The position numbers and the translations under genes were made by a program. Below are positions 45,858 to 54,400 of a stretch of 64,000 bases of DNA, one piece after another. The first letter of the stretch is position 1. Every line of letters starts with the position of its first letter. The notes beneath the pieces were generated by a model. That model saw only the letters and a list, made by a program, of their open reading frames with translations, was not told where the DNA came from and ran no database searches. The DNA is from SG8-30 sp963715485 (GTDB lineage Bacteria > Pseudomonadota > Gammaproteobacteria > Steroidobacterales > Steroidobacteraceae), in assembly GCA_963715485.1 (NCBI GenBank), contig OY970244.1, positions 1,922,001 through 1,986,000 on the forward strand, given 5' to 3'.

Positions 45858-46008
45858 GAAACTGTGCTGTCTGGTCCAGCTGCCGTCAGAGCGATACTGC
45901 GGTTCTCGTAAACAGTTGACCGGCCAGAGCAGTGCCGCTGCGGCCTGAGCATCAAGGCGCCGCAGGGTGGTTCACGCCCTGAGCTACCCCCCTGCGCAGA
46001 ATTCGCGC

Positions 46009-46287
46009 ATGGACAACATCAATCCGATTCGACTGGCGACGCTCTCGGACCTGTCGCGGCATGGCTACCAGCTGGCCTGCTATTGCCCCCGCTGCCGGCG
46101 CTGGGCGGAACTCGACCTGCCGCAGCTGTCGGGCCAGGGGCTGGCGGAAAGGCTGCTGGCCGAATTTCGCCCGCGCTGCAAGACTTGCGGGACACCGGGA
46201 GAGAAACAGTTACGCCCGCCGAAGCGCTGGCAGGGGCCGCGCGCAAGGGCGACCTTCGCTCACTATGCGGCTCGCGCCGACGCATAG
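46009..46287 (+). CDS. Small zinc-ribbon-like protein
   Basis: A 92-residue protein with CPRC (26-29) and CKTC (57-60) cysteine pairs separated by about 28 residues, suggesting a zinc ribbon, and a basic C-terminus. ATG 46009 was chosen; an upstream in-frame start at 45967 adds non-conserved residues. Function unknown. It converges with the molybdopterin oxidoreductase gene. Confidence 0.7.
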   Translation: MDNINPIRLATLSDLSRHGYQLACYCPRCRRWAELDLPQLSGQGLAERLLAEFRPRCKTCGTPGEKQLRPPKRWQGPRARATFAHYAARADA

Positions 46288-46311
46288 TCCGGGTTGCGCC
46301 CCGGCCGGGCG

Positions 46312-48504
46312 TCAGGCCAGCGCCGTCGCAGCGGATGCGCGCCCGGCGGCTCGGACCGTTACCGGTATGCCGTTCAGGGCCGCATTCCCGCACAACTCAT
46401 CGAGTACGTTCTCGTCGGTCAGGTCGTTGACGCTGACTCCCGCATGGTCACTTGCCACGCCCAGTCGGATACCGGGGCGATGGTGGCCCCAGCCATGCGG
46501 AATGCTGACCACGCCGGGCATCAAGTCGTCCGTCAGTTCGACCTGGATCTCCACCCGGCCGGTTCGCGACGCGACCTGTGCGATTGAACCGTCAGTGATG
46601 GCGCGCCGCAGTGCGTCCTGCGGGTTCATCAGCAATGTGCAACGCGGCGGTCCCTTCACCATGCGCAGGCTGTTGTGCATCCAGGAGTTGTTGGTCCGCA
46701 GGTCGCGTCGCCCGATCAGCAGCAACTCCCCTGCATTGCGAACCTCACCCGAGCCTGGCAATTCGCCCAGCCGGGCCAGGTCCTGGACCAGCAGCTTCGG
46801 TGCCAGGTCGATGCGCTGGTCGGCAGTCGCCAGTCTCCCCGGCAGGCAGGGCTCCAGGGGTCCCAGATCCACGCCATGTGGTTGTTTCGCCAGCCGCCCA
46901 AGGGTGACGCCCCTGGCGAAGGGGTTCCACCGCGGGCCATAAGGTCCGAAGCGCAGTCCCAGAGAAAGCGTCCGCCGTGGCGTCAGCCAGCCGGACGCCA
47001 GCCGCGCGCGCAGCCCGGCCCGCCGTTGCGGGTCCCGGGCCTCGATTCGCTGCTTCAGCTCCGCAAAAATCTGCCAATCCTGCCGCGCATCCGCTGGCGG
47101 ATCGAACAGTGGCAGCGAGTACTTGGCGGTATTGCGGATGGCCAGCGCGTGGAAGATCAGGTCGTAGTGGTCGCGCTCCAGCGCAAAGGTCGGCGGCAGG
47201 ATGATGTGCGCGTGGCGAGTCGTCTCGTTGACATAGAAGTCCACGGAGACCATGAACTCCAGGCTCGCGAGCGCTTCTTCCAGTCGCTTGCCGTTCGGCG
47301 TCGAAAGCACCGGATTGCCCGCGGAAGTTACCAGTGCCCGGATCTGTCCCTGGCCGGGCGTCAGGATCTCCTCGGCCAGGGCGGCGACCGGGAATTCGCC
47401 GCCGAACTCCGGCAGCCCGCGTACGCGCGTCCGGCGCCGGTCATAGGCACCTCGCTGGCCCAACCCGCTGGCCAGGCCGATGGCGTCGAATGCCGGACGC
47501 GTGAACATGGCGCCGCCGGCACGGTCGAGGTTGCCGGTCACCACGTTCAGGACCTGGATCAGCCATTGCGTCAGCGCGCCGAAGCGCTGGGTGGACGCGC
47601 CCATCCGCCCATAGCAGACGGCGGATTCGGCGCCGGCGAAAGCCCGGGCGAGGAGGCGAATACTCTCGCCGGAGATTCCGGTTGCCGGGGCGACTCTTTC
47701 CGGCGGGTAATCAGCAGCAATTCGCTCGATCTGCTGGACGCCGGTCAACATCGCTGCCAGCCGTCCCGGCCGTGCCAGGGCCTCGGAGAAGATCACGTTC
47801 AATATCCCCAGCAGCAGCAGTGCGTCCGTGCCTGGGCGGATGAAATGATGCTCGTCGGCAAGCCTGGCGGTCTCGGTGTGGCGCGGGTCGATGACCACGA
47901 TCCGACCGCCGCGCTGGCGAATCGCCTTCAGGCGTTTCGCAACGTCTGGCGCCGTCATCAGGCTGCCGTTGGAAACCACCGGATTGGCGCCGATCGCCAG
48001 CAGGAACTGCGTCCGGTCGAGGTCGGGGATGGGGATCAGCAGCTGGTGGCCGTACATGAAGTATGCGGCGAAATGGTGCGGCAGCTGGTCCACTGAGGTT
48101 GCGGTGAACCGGTTGTAGCTGCGCAGCGCGCGGGCGAACAGGGTTCCGCCCAGCAGGGCGGTGTAGCTATGAACCTGGGGGTTGCCGAAATACGTCGCGG
48201 CCGCATCCTTGCCGCTACGCGACTGGATCTCCACCAGCCGGCTCGCGACTTCGTCCAGGGCCTCGTCCCAGGAAATGCGCTTCCATCCGTCTCCCGTCCG
48301 GCGCACCGGATGCCGCAGCCGGTCCGGGTCCTCGTGCACGTCCTTGAGGGCCACCGCCTTGGGGCAGATATGTCCACGGCTGAACGGGTCGGCCCGGTCG
48401 CCCCGAATCGAGACTATCTCGGGCCCGCGGACATGGATTTCGACCCCGCAGATGGCCTCGCACAAATGGCAGGTCCGGTAGTGGATTCTTTCCTCGGCCG
48501 CCAT
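46312..48504 (-). CDS. Molybdopterin-dependent oxidoreductase
   Basis: A 730-residue enzyme of the DMSO reductase/formate dehydrogenase superfamily. The N-terminal 4Fe-4S site has Cys12, 15, 19 and 47 (CHLCEAIC...GHICPK). Next come the Mo-bisPGD-binding core (FLLAIGANPVVSNGSL, IVVIDPRHTETARLADEHHFIRPGTD) and a C-terminal dinucleotide-binding domain (LMNPQDALRR, VSIPHGWGHHRPG). No Tat signal is visible, so it is probably cytoplasmic. The metal ligand could not be assigned. No partner Fe-S or membrane subunit is adjacent. Confidence 0.92.
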   Translation of the reverse strand: MAAEERIHYRTCHLCEAICGVEIHVRGPEIVSIRGDRADPFSRGHICPKAVALKDVHEDPDRLRHPVRRTGDGWKRISWDEALDEVASRLVEIQSRSGKDAAATYFGNPQVHSYTALLGGTLFARALRSYNRFTATSVDQLPHHFAAYFMYGHQLLIPIPDLDRTQFLLAIGANPVVSNGSLMTAPDVAKRLKAIRQRGGRIVVIDPRHTETARLADEHHFIRPGTDALLLLGILNVIFSEALARPGRLAAMLTGVQQIERIAADYPPERVAPATGISGESIRLLARAFAGAESAVCYGRMGASTQRFGALTQWLIQVLNVVTGNLDRAGGAMFTRPAFDAIGLASGLGQRGAYDRRRTRVRGLPEFGGEFPVAALAEEILTPGQGQIRALVTSAGNPVLSTPNGKRLEEALASLEFMVSVDFYVNETTRHAHIILPPTFALERDHYDLIFHALAIRNTAKYSLPLFDPPADARQDWQIFAELKQRIEARDPQRRAGLRARLASGWLTPRRTLSLGLRFGPYGPRWNPFARGVTLGRLAKQPHGVDLGPLEPCLPGRLATADQRIDLAPKLLVQDLARLGELPGSGEVRNAGELLLIGRRDLRTNNSWMHNSLRMVKGPPRCTLLMNPQDALRRAITDGSIAQVASRTGRVEIQVELTDDLMPGVVSIPHGWGHHRPGIRLGVASDHAGVSVNDLTDENVLDELCGNAALNGIPVTVRAAGRASAATALA

Positions 48505-48666
48505 GCAGGACTCCTATGCGTGAAGTACCAGTTTAGGGGCTTTGCCCGCGCACGTGCGAAGTCGCACGGTATCGCGAGCGCGATTTGCGGCGGGCCCCCT
48601 GTTATCGTCGCGCGGTGGGCCGTAGCATCTCGGCGGCAGTGGGCAGGCGGAGAGAGGGCAGGACGA

Positions 48667-49167
48667 ATGAATTCGAGCAATGCAGTCCCGGCGACCACGG
48701 ACCTTTCAGACGCCTACCCGGGCGTGCAGGTCGCCGAACCGATCCTGCGCCACTTCGGCGGCCGTCTCTGCTTTGGCGGCCGCGTCGCCACCATCCTGTG
48801 CCTCGAGGACAACTCCAGGGTCAGGGAAGCCGTCGGCGAGCCGGGCCAGGGCCGGGTATTGATCGTGGACGGCGGGGGTTCGCTGCAATGCGCGCTCCTG
48901 GGGGACCTGCTCGGCGAGAAGGCGGTGGCGAACGGCTGGTCCGGCGTCATCGTCAATGGTTGTGTCCGGGACACGCGTCGGCTGGGTCAGCTCGACCTTG
49001 GCGTCATGGCGCTGGCCGCTCACCCCAGGCGCAGCGAAAAACGCGGGCACGGCGATCGCGACGTGGCGGTGCGCTTTGCCGGAATCACCTTTCATCAGGG
49101 TGACCACGTCTACGCCGACCACGACGGGGTGATCGTCAGCGGCGCCGAACTGACGTTGCCTGCCTGA
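48667..49167 (+). CDS. rraA: RraA family regulator of ribonuclease E
   Basis: A 166-residue protein matching RraA: LSDAYPGVQVAEPILRHFGG, VDGGGSLQCALLGDLLGEKAV, GWSGVIVNGCVRDTRRLGQLDLGVMAL and YADHDGVIVS. RraA binds RNase E and slows RNA turnover in E. coli; related proteins include aldolases. ATG 48667 gives the family N-terminus. It is divergent from the molybdoenzyme and lies just upstream of the RNA-processing operon that includes pnp. Confidence 0.92.
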   Translation: MNSSNAVPATTDLSDAYPGVQVAEPILRHFGGRLCFGGRVATILCLEDNSRVREAVGEPGQGRVLIVDGGGSLQCALLGDLLGEKAVANGWSGVIVNGCVRDTRRLGQLDLGVMALAAHPRRSEKRGHGDRDVAVRFAGITFHQGDHVYADHDGVIVSGAELTLPA

Positions 49168-49208
49168 AAGGCTGGTACCGGCTTCTGGGTGCCCGCAAGC
49201 ACAAGCCA

Positions 49209-49238
49209 TTGAGAAATCGGGGCTCGTTGCTCTATAAT
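49209..49238 (+). promoter_or_regulatory. Strong sigma70 promoter ahead of the rimP-nusA operon
   Basis: TTGAGA (49209-49214) and consensus TATAAT (49233-49238) are separated by 18 bases. The predicted start is near 49245, giving a ~250-base leader before rimP with two intrinsic terminators in it. Confidence 0.75.
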
Positions 49239-49244
49239 CGCGCG

Positions 49245-49348
49245 CGGTCGGGGCAGCTTGAGCATGCCGCGGTCCGGGCAGCGAGGCCCGGTGGCGGTTC
49301 CCCGGAATCGAGGTTTTCGAGAGAAGGCCCCCCTCGCGGGGCCTTTTT
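49245..49348 (+). ncRNA. Candidate structured small RNA or leader RNA
   Basis: Between a strong promoter and an intrinsic terminator lies a ~100-base segment without an open frame that folds into one rod. The stems are CGGGG/CCCCG (49249-49253 with 49300-49304), CCGC/GCGG (49267-49270 with 49294-49297) and CCGGGC/GCCCGG (49274-49279 with 49286-49291, six-base loop AGCGAG). A 13-base one-sided bulge lies at 49254-49266. It is not a tRNA and lacks the 4.5S RNA tetraloop core. Confidence 0.5.
49326..49348 (+). terminator. First intrinsic terminator in the rimP leader
   Basis: Stem GGCCCC (49326-49331) / GGGGCC (49338-49343) with a six-base loop is followed by TTTTT (49344-49348). It ends the candidate small RNA, or acts as an attenuator for rimP-nusA. 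Confidence 0.8.
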
Positions 49349-49430
49349 GTTTCCATCGCGATGCCTGGCTGGCTCGTGGTGGCGGCGGGGTGACGGCCTG
49401 GGGCCGCGGACCGGCCGCGGAGTAGAACGA

Positions 49431-49456
49431 AAAATGGGCCCTCAGGCCCATTTTTT
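49431..49456 (+). terminator. Second terminator/attenuator directly before rimP
   Basis: Stem ATGGGCC (49434-49440) / GGCCCAT (49445-49451) with loop CTCA, extended by AAA/TTT pairs, is followed by TTTTTTG. It lies ~40 bases before the rimP start. Similar hairpins occur before rimP in many gammaproteobacteria, and E. coli NusA represses its own operon, so attenuation control is likely. Confidence 0.8.
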
Positions 49457-49496
49457 GTTGGCGGCCCGGACGGCCGGAGGCGTCGTACGGAGGCCC

Positions 49497-49943
49497 ATGA
49501 AGGCACGGCTGATAAGGCTACTCGAGCCGGCCATCGAGGCGGCAGGCTACGAACTCGTGGAACTGGAGTTCAGCCCGGCCTCGAGGCGGGCCCTGCTGCG
49601 GGTTTACATCGACCGGACCGATGGCGAGCGCGTGACGGTTGATGACTGTGCGGAAGTGAGCCGGACCGTCAGCGCCGTGATGGACACGGCCGACCCCATC
49701 GAGCGGGCCTACGAGCTCGAGGTGTCATCGCCCGGGTTTGACCGGCCGCTGCGGAAGCGTGCTCATTTCGAGCGCTTCCTCGGCAGTGAGGTGCGGCTTG
49801 AGCTGGCCGCGCCGCTCGAGGGCAGGAAGAGGTTCAAGGGGCAGCTGGTCGCCGTCGAGGGCGAGGAGCTGATCATGGAGGTGGACGGGCGCACATGGCG
49901 CCTGCCGCTGGTGCAGATCGATAAGGCAAGGCTGGTCGCCTGA
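49497..49943 (+). CDS. rimP: Ribosome maturation factor RimP
   Basis: A 148-residue factor needed for 30S subunit maturation. The N-terminal alpha/beta domain reads LIRLLEPAIEAAGYELVELEF...VYIDRTDGERVTVDDCAEVSR, with the signature LEVSSPGFDRPL and a C-terminal SH3-like domain. ATG 49497 gives the standard length; the frame is open upstream through the terminators but is not coding. It is the first gene of the rimP-nusA-infB operon. Confidence 0.97.
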   Translation: MKARLIRLLEPAIEAAGYELVELEFSPASRRALLRVYIDRTDGERVTVDDCAEVSRTVSAVMDTADPIERAYELEVSSPGFDRPLRKRAHFERFLGSEVRLELAAPLEGRKRFKGQLVAVEGEELIMEVDGRTWRLPLVQIDKARLVA

Positions 49944-49975
49944 GGGCGGCAGTGTAAAGACGGGATTACCGGACT

Positions 49976-51478
49976 ATGAACAGGCAGATCCTTGAAGTCG
50001 TCGAGGCCGTTTCCAACGAGAAGGGCGTCGCACGCGAAATCATTTTCGAGGCACTCGAGGCGGCGCTGGCCTCGGCGACCCGCCGCAAGCACGGCGAGGA
50101 CATCGAGGTGAGGGTCGCAATCGACCGGAAGACGGGCGAATACGAGACATTTCGCCGCTGGAAAGTCTTCGCGGACGATTCGAGCGAGCTGGAAGTGCCG
50201 GAACACGAACTGCGGCTCGAGGATGCCCTCGATGTCGATCCCGCCGCCGTGGTAGACGGATATGTCGAGGTGCCGATGGAGTCGGTCATCTTCGGCCGCA
50301 TCGCTGCGCAGACCGCCAAGCAGGTCATCGTCCAGAAGGTGCGCGAGGCGGAGCGGGCGCAGGTCGTCGAGGAATACAAGGACCGCGCCATGACGCTGGT
50401 CTCGGGTACGGTCAAGCGCGTGGATCGCAACGGTGTCTTCGTGGATCTAGGCGGCAATGCCGAGGGCTTCATTCCACGTGAACACATGATTCCGCGGGAA
50501 ATTGCTCGGCCGCAGGATCGGATCAAGGCGCTGCTGCGCGAGGTCCGCTCGGAAATCCGCGGACCCCAGTTGTTCATGTCGCGGACCGCTCCTGAATTCC
50601 TGGTCGAGTTGTTCAAGATCGAGGTGCCCGAGGTTGGGCAGGGCCTGATCCAGATCCTCGGCGCGGCTCGTGACCCGGGCGCGAGGGCCAAGATCGCCGT
50701 CAAGAGCCTGGAGCCGCGCATTGACCCCGTCGGCGCCTGCGTCGGCATGCGAGGCTCCAGGGTGCAGGCCGTTTCCAACGAGATTGCCGGCGAACGCGTC
50801 GACATCATTCCCTGGATCGACAACCCGGCCCAGTTCGTCATCAACGCGATGCAACCGGCCGAGGTCACCTCGATCGTCGTAGACGAGGACGCGCACGCGA
50901 TGGACATTGCGGTCGCCGAGGACCGCCTGTCGCAAGCCATCGGTCGCGGTGGCCAGAACGTGCGGCTCGCGAGCGAGCTGACCGGCTGGCGACTGAACGT
51001 CATGTCCGAGCAGGCCGCTACGGAGAAGAGCGAGAGCGAACAGCTGGAGCTGCGAGCCCTGTTCATGAAGGCGCTCGACGTGGACGAGGATGTCGCGACG
51101 ATCCTGGTGCAGGAAGGCTTTTCCACGATCGAGGAAATCGCCTACGTGCCGACGACCGAGCTGGTCGGAATCGAGGAGTTCGACGAGGGCATCGTCGAGG
51201 AATTGCGCAACCGCGCCCGCGATGTGCTGCTCACGCAGGCGATCGCCAGCGAGGAAAAGGTCGAGCAGTCGGGACCGGCGCAGGACCTGCTCGACCTGGA
51301 AGACATGGACACCGAGCTGGCTTATGAGCTGGCGGCGCGCGGCATCCGCACCCGCGACGACCTGGCGGAGCAGGCAACCGACGAGCTTGCGGACGTACCA
51401 GGACTCGACGAAGAGCGCGCGGGGAAGCTGATCATGGCGGCGCGCGCCCATTGGTTTGAGAACGCTGAGCAGGCCTGA
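49976..51478 (+). CDS. nusA: Transcription termination/antitermination factor NusA
   Basis: A 500-residue RNA polymerase-binding factor. Domains in order: N-terminal domain (MNRQILEVVEAVSNEKGVAREIIFEALEAAL), S1 (~135-200, VDRNGVFVDLGGNAEGFIPREHMI), KH1/KH2 (~230-345, DPVGACVGMRGSRVQAVSNEIAGERVDII; AIGRGGQNVRLASELTGW) and two acidic repeats to the C-terminus. It probably regulates its own operon through the leader terminators. Confidence 0.98.
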   Translation: MNRQILEVVEAVSNEKGVAREIIFEALEAALASATRRKHGEDIEVRVAIDRKTGEYETFRRWKVFADDSSELEVPEHELRLEDALDVDPAAVVDGYVEVPMESVIFGRIAAQTAKQVIVQKVREAERAQVVEEYKDRAMTLVSGTVKRVDRNGVFVDLGGNAEGFIPREHMIPREIARPQDRIKALLREVRSEIRGPQLFMSRTAPEFLVELFKIEVPEVGQGLIQILGAARDPGARAKIAVKSLEPRIDPVGACVGMRGSRVQAVSNEIAGERVDIIPWIDNPAQFVINAMQPAEVTSIVVDEDAHAMDIAVAEDRLSQAIGRGGQNVRLASELTGWRLNVMSEQAATEKSESEQLELRALFMKALDVDEDVATILVQEGFSTIEEIAYVPTTELVGIEEFDEGIVEELRNRARDVLLTQAIASEEKVEQSGPAQDLLDLEDMDTELAYELAARGIRTRDDLAEQATDELADVPGLDEERAGKLIMAARAHWFENAEQA

Positions 51479-51501
51479 CAAGGGTCACGGGGTAGGCAGG
51501 A

Positions 51502-54000
51502 ATGGCAGAAGTCACCGTAACGCAGTTCGCCGAGATCCTGAAGGTTCCGGTCGACAAGCTGTTGGCGCAGTTCGAGGAAGCCGGCATCAAGGTCGGCGGC
51601 GCTGACGACACCATCAGCGAGGACGCCAAGCTCGAGCTGTTGACGCACTTGCGCAAGGCGCACGGCAAGGAAGAGGGCGCCGCGGCGCCACGGCGCATCA
51701 CGCTCAAGCGGCGGGCCCAGTCGGAGATCAAGGTCGCCGCCGCCATGGGTAAGGCGCGCATGGTTCAGGTCGAAGTACGCGCCAAGCGGACCTACATCAA
51801 GCGCGACGTACTCGAGGAGCAGGCGCGGGCCGCGCAGGAGGAAGTCGACCGCGCGCGCGAGGCCGAGGAGGCAGCGCGCCGTGAGGAAGAGGATGCCCGG
51901 CAGCGCGAGTTGCAGGCCAAGGACCGGCAACGCCATGACGAGGAGGCCCGTCGCCAGGCCGAGGACGAACAGCGCCGCAAGGCCGCGGCCGACGAGGAAG
52001 CCCGCCGTGAGGCCGAGAAGAAGGAGCGCGAGAAGGTCGATCGCGAGCGCCGTGAGCGTGAGGAAAAGGCTGAAAAGGCCCGTCGTGCCGAAAAGGACGG
52101 GAAGCCGACGCGCTACGGCCGCGAGGAGTTGCACATCGCCGGCGGGTTGTCGGCCAAGCACCGCAAGGGCAGGACGCGCGGCGGCGGCCGTCGGGCGACC
52201 GTCCAGTCGGACCAGCGACAGGAATTCCAGCTGCCGACCCAGCCGATCAAGCGCGAAGTCAGCATCGGCGAAACCATTACTGTTGGCGAACTAGCGCAGA
52301 AGATGGCGGTCAAGGCGACGGACGTCATCAAGTCCATGATGAACATGGGCGTGATGGCGACCATCAACCAGCCCATCGACCAGGATACGGCGGTACTGGT
52401 GGTCGAGGAAATGGGACATACGGCGGTCGCGCTGAAGGAAAGCCAGGTCGAGGACGAGCTGCAGGCCGGCATCATCTCGACCGGCGAGGTCGTAGCACGA
52501 CCGCCGGTCGTGACCATCATGGGCCATGTCGACCACGGCAAGACTTCGCTGCTCGACTACATTCGGCGTACCAAGGTCGCAGCAGGAGAAGCCGGCGGCA
52601 TTACCCAGCACATCGGCGCCTACCACGTGAACACGCCCAAGGGCGTGATCACCTTCCTAGACACGCCAGGCCATGCCGCCTTCACCGCGATGCGCGCGCG
52701 CGGCGCCCAGGTTACCGACATCGTCATCCTGGTCGTCGCAGCCGACGATGGCGTCATGCCGCAGACCAAGGAAGCGGTGCAGCACGCCCGGGCTGCCGGG
52801 GTGCCGATGATCGTAGCGGTCAACAAGATCGACAAGCCGGATGCGGATCCCGAGCGCGTCAAGTCAGAGCTGTCGCAGGAGAACGTGATTGCCGAGGGCT
52901 GGGGCGGCGATACGATATTCGTCAACGTCTCGGCGCATACCGGCGAGGGCATCGAAAAGCTGCTCGAATCCATCCTGCTGCAGGCCGAAGTGCTGGAGCT
53001 CAAGGCTTCTGCGGAGGGAGCGGCAGCCGGCGTGGTCCTGGAGGCAAGCATAGAGAAGGGCCGTGGCGCAGTCGCAACGGTGCTGGTCCAGCGCGGCAAG
53101 CTACAGGTTGGCGACACCATCCTGGCCGGCGAGCAGTTCGGGCGTATCCGCGCGCTGTTTGACGAGACGGGAGCGCCGGTCAAGTCCGTCGGACCGTCGT
53201 TGCCGGTACAGGTGCTGGGCCTGTCCGCGCCACCGAATGCAGGCGACGAACTGCTGGTGGTTGAGAACGAGCGCAAGGCCAGGGAAGTTGCGCTGTATCG
53301 CCAGGGCAAGTTCCGCGACGTCAGGCTGGCCAGACAGGCCGGACAAAAGGCCGAGGACGTTTTCTCGCAGATGGGCGAGGAAGGCCGGCAGAGCGTCCAG
53401 GTGCTGGTCAAGGCAGACGTCCAGGGTTCGGCCGAGGCGCTGACCGAGGCGTTGACCAAGCTGGGGACCGATGAAGTCACCGTCAAGGTCATCGCCAGCG
53501 GAGTCGGCGGCATCACCGAATCGGATGTGATGCTGGCGGCCGCCTCGAAAGCGCAGATCATCGGCTTCGACGTTCGTGCCGATGCTGCGGCCCGCGCGGC
53601 GATCAAGGAACAGCATGTAGACGTCCGCTACTACAGCGTGATCTACGAGGCCATCGATGACCTGCGCGTTGCGATGACCGGCATGCTGGCACCGGAGGTC
53701 AAGGAACAGATCGTCGGGCTGGCCGAGGTCCGCGAAGTGTTCCGCTCGAGCAAGTTCGGCACCGTCGCAGGCTGCCTGGTGGTGGACGGCATGGTGCGTC
53801 GCAACTATCCGATCCGCGTGCTGCGGGACAACGTAGTCATCTTCCAGGGCGAACTGGAGTCCTTGAAGCGGTTCAAGGATGACGCGGGCGAAGTACGCTC
53901 CGGGACCGAGTGCGGCATCGGTGTGAAGGGCTACAACGACATACGCGTCGGCGACCAGATCGAGTGCTTCAACCGCATCGAAGTCGCGCGCAAGCTCTGA
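51502..54000 (+). CDS. infB: Translation initiation factor IF-2
   Basis: An 832-residue GTPase that delivers initiator tRNA to the 30S subunit. It has an IF2-N domain, a long charged Arg/Glu/Ala linker (~90-200), and a second IF2-N. The G domain has G1 GHVDHGKT (341-348), G3 DTPGHAAF and G4 NKID, and is followed by beta-barrel domains and the C-terminal fMet-tRNA-binding domain ending near VGDQIECFNRIE. It lies in the usual order between nusA and rbfA. Confidence 0.98.
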   Translation: MAEVTVTQFAEILKVPVDKLLAQFEEAGIKVGGADDTISEDAKLELLTHLRKAHGKEEGAAAPRRITLKRRAQSEIKVAAAMGKARMVQVEVRAKRTYIKRDVLEEQARAAQEEVDRAREAEEAARREEEDARQRELQAKDRQRHDEEARRQAEDEQRRKAAADEEARREAEKKEREKVDRERREREEKAEKARRAEKDGKPTRYGREELHIAGGLSAKHRKGRTRGGGRRATVQSDQRQEFQLPTQPIKREVSIGETITVGELAQKMAVKATDVIKSMMNMGVMATINQPIDQDTAVLVVEEMGHTAVALKESQVEDELQAGIISTGEVVARPPVVTIMGHVDHGKTSLLDYIRRTKVAAGEAGGITQHIGAYHVNTPKGVITFLDTPGHAAFTAMRARGAQVTDIVILVVAADDGVMPQTKEAVQHARAAGVPMIVAVNKIDKPDADPERVKSELSQENVIAEGWGGDTIFVNVSAHTGEGIEKLLESILLQAEVLELKASAEGAAAGVVLEASIEKGRGAVATVLVQRGKLQVGDTILAGEQFGRIRALFDETGAPVKSVGPSLPVQVLGLSAPPNAGDELLVVENERKAREVALYRQGKFRDVRLARQAGQKAEDVFSQMGEEGRQSVQVLVKADVQGSAEALTEALTKLGTDEVTVKVIASGVGGITESDVMLAAASKAQIIGFDVRADAAARAAIKEQHVDVRYYSVIYEAIDDLRVAMTGMLAPEVKEQIVGLAEVREVFRSSKFGTVAGCLVVDGMVRRNYPIRVLRDNVVIFQGELESLKRFKDDAGEVRSGTECGIGVKGYNDIRVGDQIECFNRIEVARKL

Positions 54001-54013
54001 GGCCGGGATCGCT

Positions 54014-54400
54014 GTGCCGAAGGAGTTTTCGCGCTCGCGCCGGGTCGAGGAACAGCTGAAGCGGCTGCTCGCAGAGCTGGTACGTCGCGAAGTAAAGGAC
54101 CCCCGGGTCGGCCAGGTGACCATCACGGCGGTTGAAGTTTCGCGTGACCTGACCCATGCGCGGGTGTTCTTCACGCCATTCGCGGGGCAGGGCGACGCGC
54201 AGGCGACGCTCGAGGCCCTGCGCCACGCGACCGGCTTCCTGCGCCACGAGCTGCGCGGCCAGTTGCGCTTGCGGGTCACCCCCGAGCTGGATTTCAAGAT
54301 CGATGAGAGCATCGAGCGTGGCGCGCGCCTTTCTTCGCTGATCTCCGAGGCAGTCGCCGACGACGAGCGCCGGCACGAGCCGGAGCGCGAGGACGAATGA
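54014..54400 (+). CDS. rbfA: Ribosome-binding factor RbfA
   Basis: A 128-residue KH-like factor for late 30S maturation and cold adaptation. The family pattern is RVEEQLKRLLAELVRREVKDPRVGQVTITAVEVSRDLTHARVFF and ELRGQLRLRVTPELDFKID. The start is GTG 54014. Its stop overlaps the truB ATG by four bases. Confidence 0.96.
   Translation: MPKEFSRSRRVEEQLKRLLAELVRREVKDPRVGQVTITAVEVSRDLTHARVFFTPFAGQGDAQATLEALRHATGFLRHELRGQLRLRVTPELDFKIDESIERGARLSSLISEAVADDERRHEPEREDE

Noticed and set aside
46675..48096. 473-codon open frame antisense to the molybdopterin oxidoreductase
   Set aside because: Composition is that of a GC-rich shadow frame (Gln/Arg/Pro rich), with no domain; the minus-strand gene is clearly real.
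7591..49208. Integrative element inserted at tRNA-fMet
   Set aside because: No integrase, no phage or plasmid genes, and no repeat of the tRNA 3' end found at the other boundary.
49245..49325. Second initiator tRNA ahead of rimP, as in E. coli metY
   Set aside because: No anticodon arm, no T-arm consensus and no CCA; the fold is a single rod, not a cloverleaf.
54014..54016. Programmed frameshifting as explanation for the broken genes
   Set aside because: The indel sites share no slippery heptamer or downstream structure and occur in unrelated genes.
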